Shown piece after piece: positions 5,258-7,105 of a DNA stretch of 7,105 nucleotides. The stretch comes from Acidobacteriaceae bacterium. GTDB lineage: Bacteria; Acidobacteriota; Terriglobia; Terriglobales; Acidobacteriaceae. Where the stretch lies: NCBI GenBank assembly GCA_030040115.1, contig JASHUH010000177.1, positions 1-7,105 of the forward strand, in the 5' to 3' direction. Position 1 is the stretch's first letter. Every line of letters begins with the position of its first letter. The translations under genes were made by a program, and so were the position numbers. Under the pieces are notes generated by a model. That model saw nothing but the letters and a program-made list of their open reading frames with translations. It searched no databases and was not told the origin of the DNA.

Positions 5258-6883
5258 ATGGCGAGCCATTCCTCATCGATCGCCGGAGGCAATATAGCGG
5301 GCTTGGCGGATCTTACTGGCATGATCGTAGAGCGTTTCGGAGGTCAGGTTGGCCAACTGCGAGCAGGCGGGAACTTTATCCTTATGCTTTCTGTCGCCCA
5401 GCCAGGTGCGCTGCCGGAGCTATCGCGATTCCTTTTCTGGGAACACGGCTGCCTGTTTGGCGGAGTCACTGCGGAGGAGCACTCAAGATATTGGCAGATC
5501 CACTACACGTTTCTCCTCCCAGGGTCGGGATGGATCGATGTAGAACTCTCGACTCCGCTTGAAACGAAAACCCTGCCCAGCATCGTTGCTCAGGTACACG
5601 CTGCTGACTGGCATGAGCGCGAAGTCGAGGACCTGTTTGGGATCCATTTCGAAAACCATCCGAGGCTGGGTGATTTTATTCTTCACGATCAAACCTGGCG
5701 CGAGGGTATCGATCCGATGCGTAAGAATTTCTCGGCCAGTCACCCACAGCTCGAACGCAAGGTGGATCTCGAGTGGCAACCATTGCTGGTTGTGGGAGAC
5801 CCCGGATCGTTCGCGATGCCGGTTGGTCCGGTATACGAGGGCGGCATTGGGGAATCCCTGCACTTTCTGCTTGAGACCGTTGGTGAGGATGTGATCCGCG
5901 CAGCGCCTCGACTTTTCTACAACTATCGGGCCGTCGAGAAGATCGCCGAAGGTCGCACCATTGCGGACGCGCTCCTTCTCGCCGAGCGGTTTGCCGCGAC
6001 GTCAGCTTTTGCTCATTCCTTCGCTTTTTGCCTCGCTGCCGAGCGAATTGCAGCCGTCGATGCGCCGCCGCGAGCCGTTGCTCTGCGCGTCCTGCTTGCT
6101 GAGCTCGAAAGACTGCGGCACCACGCCGGCGCGATTGCGGCGATCTGCGAGTCCACAGCGCTTGCCGTCTCTGCGGCGCAGGCTTCAATCATCGAAGAAC
6201 ACCTACTGCGCGCCTCCTGCGCTTTCGCGGATCACCGTTACCTGTTCGGCCTGAATGCTCCTGGCGGACTGAATCGCGATTTCACTTCAGAACAGTGCGA
6301 AATCCTGCTTCTTGCGGTCGACCAGGCGGATAAGGATCTCCGAGTTCTCGAAAAGCGGCTCCGCTTTTCGAGCAGCTTCCTCGACCGTCTTGAAGACGTC
6401 GGAGTCGTCAGCAGAGAGAACGCCCGCGACTTGAACCTTGTCGGCCCGATTGGCCGCGCGTCCGCTCAGAATTGCGACCTGCGGAAAGCGTGTCCTTACT
6501 CGGGCTACGGTAGGCACGGGTTTGATGTCCCCTGCGAGACCGAGGGCGATGGATACGCGCGCCTTCGTGTTCTGTTTGCAGAGGCGGTGCAGTCGACGAG
6601 ACTGATTCATCAGGCCATAGACAAGCTCGAAGAAGGCCCAGTTCGGGTTGCCTGCGAAGTGAGCCGGCCGGGGGTTGCGCTTGGCTGGGTTGAAGCTCCA
6701 AGAGGCGCCGCGCTGCACTGGCTCCGCGTTGACGAAAAAGGCATTGTCGAACGATATCGAGCGATCACTCCATCCTTCACCAACTGGCTCGGGTTTCATG
6801 TGGCGGCAGAAGATTTTGCTTTTCAGGATTTCCCAATCATTCTCGCGACATTCGGGTTGTCCGCAACCGAATGCGATCGGTAG
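5258..6883 (+). CDS. hyfG: HyfG/HycE-like large subunit (NuoC-NuoD fusion) lacking the Ni-Fe ligands
   Basis: This 541-residue protein joins a NuoC-like domain to a NuoD/[NiFe]-hydrogenase large-subunit domain. The NuoC part (about 1-175) carries ADWHEREVEDLFGI at 116-129 and HPRLGDFIL. The NuoD part follows from GPVYEGG (190-196), with RLFYNYRAVEKIAEGR (218-233), PPRAVALRVLLAELERL, YLFGLNAPGG, and a later GPIGRAS...DLRK..PYSGYG block. A hydrogenase would read ERxCGxC...H in L1, but here it reads ERFAATSAFAH (243-253): Ala246 and Ser249 replace both Cys. In L2, DPCxxCTDR is replaced by GLSATECDR (533-541): Ser535 and Glu538 replace both Cys, with a stray Cys539. The protein ends at that Arg with no cleavable C-terminal tail. 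It is therefore not a hydrogenase in the known sense. The complex I quinone residues (His of GPxHP, Tyr of the LDY motif) are also changed, to Tyr193 and Ala247. The start ATG has GGGAGG (5244-5249) about 8 nt upstream. The redox partner is unknown. Confidence 0.92.
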   Translation: MASHSSSIAGGNIAGLADLTGMIVERFGGQVGQLRAGGNFILMLSVAQPGALPELSRFLFWEHGCLFGGVTAEEHSRYWQIHYTFLLPGSGWIDVELSTPLETKTLPSIVAQVHAADWHEREVEDLFGIHFENHPRLGDFILHDQTWREGIDPMRKNFSASHPQLERKVDLEWQPLLVVGDPGSFAMPVGPVYEGGIGESLHFLLETVGEDVIRAAPRLFYNYRAVEKIAEGRTIADALLLAERFAATSAFAHSFAFCLAAERIAAVDAPPRAVALRVLLAELERLRHHAGAIAAICESTALAVSAAQASIIEEHLLRASCAFADHRYLFGLNAPGGLNRDFTSEQCEILLLAVDQADKDLRVLEKRLRFSSSFLDRLEDVGVVSRENARDLNLVGPIGRASAQNCDLRKACPYSGYGRHGFDVPCETEGDGYARLRVLFAEAVQSTRLIHQAIDKLEEGPVRVACEVSRPGVALGWVEAPRGAALHWLRVDEKGIVERYRAITPSFTNWLGFHVAAEDFAFQDFPIILATFGLSATECDR

Positions 6884-6894
6884 AGGTAGCCGGG

Positions 6895-7105
6895 ATGAGC
6901 TTCTGGTTCTGGCACGGATTACGCAAGGGCATTCAAACGACCCGCTATCCACGGCGCATGGAAGACGCCCCCGGCGTATCCCCCGGCCGCCCTATCAACA
7001 CGGAATTTGCGACTCCCGAGGAAGCTCAGCTTGCTGCAGAGATCTGTCCGACGGACGCAATCGTTGCTCACGGCAAATCGACATTCGTGAACCATGGCAA
7101 ATGCG
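6895..7105 (+). CDS. Iron-sulfur subunit, ferredoxin-like N-terminus (probably fused to a NuoB-like small subunit; 3' end outside window)
   Basis: Seventy codons are visible from an ATG at 6895, with AGAGG (6882-6886) 8 nt upstream and 11 nt after the large-subunit stop. The start WFWHGLRKGIQTTRYP resembles the N-termini of NuoI/HycF-type ferredoxin subunits (a basic helix, then T-x-x-YP). Then comes EICPTDAI (Cys near residue 50), and the last complete codon is a Cys in NHGKC. In two-cluster ferredoxins the Cys of CP and the following CxxCxxC together bind one [4Fe-4S] cluster, so this half alone would make a single-cluster domain. The preceding CxxCxxC of a full ferredoxin is absent. In related complexes such a half-ferredoxin precedes the NuoB/HyfI-type small subunit in one chain. 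That fusion is inferred from family knowledge, because the window ends too early to show the NuoB motifs. A stand-alone small ferredoxin is the alternative. It would pass electrons to the large subunit. Confidence 0.75.
   Translation, partial: MSFWFWHGLRKGIQTTRYPRRMEDAPGVSPGRPINTEFATPEEAQLAAEICPTDAIVAHGKSTFVNHGKC

Noticed and set aside
6905..6920. Sigma54-like GG-N10-GC element (TGGCACGGATTACGC)
   Set aside because: It lies inside the coding start of the iron-sulfur gene, its -12 part is poor, and there is no transcription unit boundary there. The bases are explained by the codons for WHGLR.
6287..6952. Minus-strand open frame of 221 codons opposite the end of the large subunit and the start of the next gene
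   Set aside because: It overlaps two well-supported plus-strand genes and has no recognisable motif; it is an antisense shadow.

Overview
The window shows a divergent pair of transcription units from a moderately GC-rich bacterium. Compact operon packing, Shine-Dalgarno sites before every start and some GTG starts make it clearly bacterial. The gene types would fit an Acidobacteriota-like or other soil or sediment lineage, but there is no taxonomic marker, so that placement is a guess.

Left part (1-1641, minus strand): a MutS-family ATPase that runs off the left edge. It has a lever/core-like region and a complete-looking C-terminal ATPase domain. It has no mismatch-recognition domain, and its Walker B and H-loop positions depart from the usual residues. 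Its leader RNA (about 1642-1725) carries two hairpins. One of them can bury the ribosome binding site, and an alternative fold would release it. A good sigma70-type promoter (TTGACA, 17 nt, GATACT, minus strand) lies just upstream.

Middle (1642-2154): a 513-base divergent intergenic region. It holds that promoter, two weaker plus-strand promoter candidates, a possible 43-residue small ORF and a few short inverted repeats. No HyfB-like gene is found here.

Right part (2155-7105, plus strand): a tight operon for a membrane-bound complex related to complex I and group 4 [NiFe] hydrogenases. In order it encodes a HyfC/HycD/NuoH-like membrane subunit, a HyfE-like membrane subunit, a HyfF-like antiporter-type subunit, a HyfG/HycE-like fused NuoC-NuoD large subunit, and the first 70 residues of an iron-sulfur protein, probably the ferredoxin-NuoB-like small subunit. 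The large subunit lacks all four cysteines that bind the Ni-Fe centre. It stops exactly where a hydrogenase precursor would be cleaved, and it also lacks the His and Tyr used by complex I for quinone. The operon therefore most likely encodes an energy-converting-hydrogenase-related (Ehr-type) complex of unknown redox substrate, not a working hydrogenase. The iron-sulfur subunit would bring electrons to the large subunit, while HyfC, HyfE and HyfF form the ion-translocating membrane arm.
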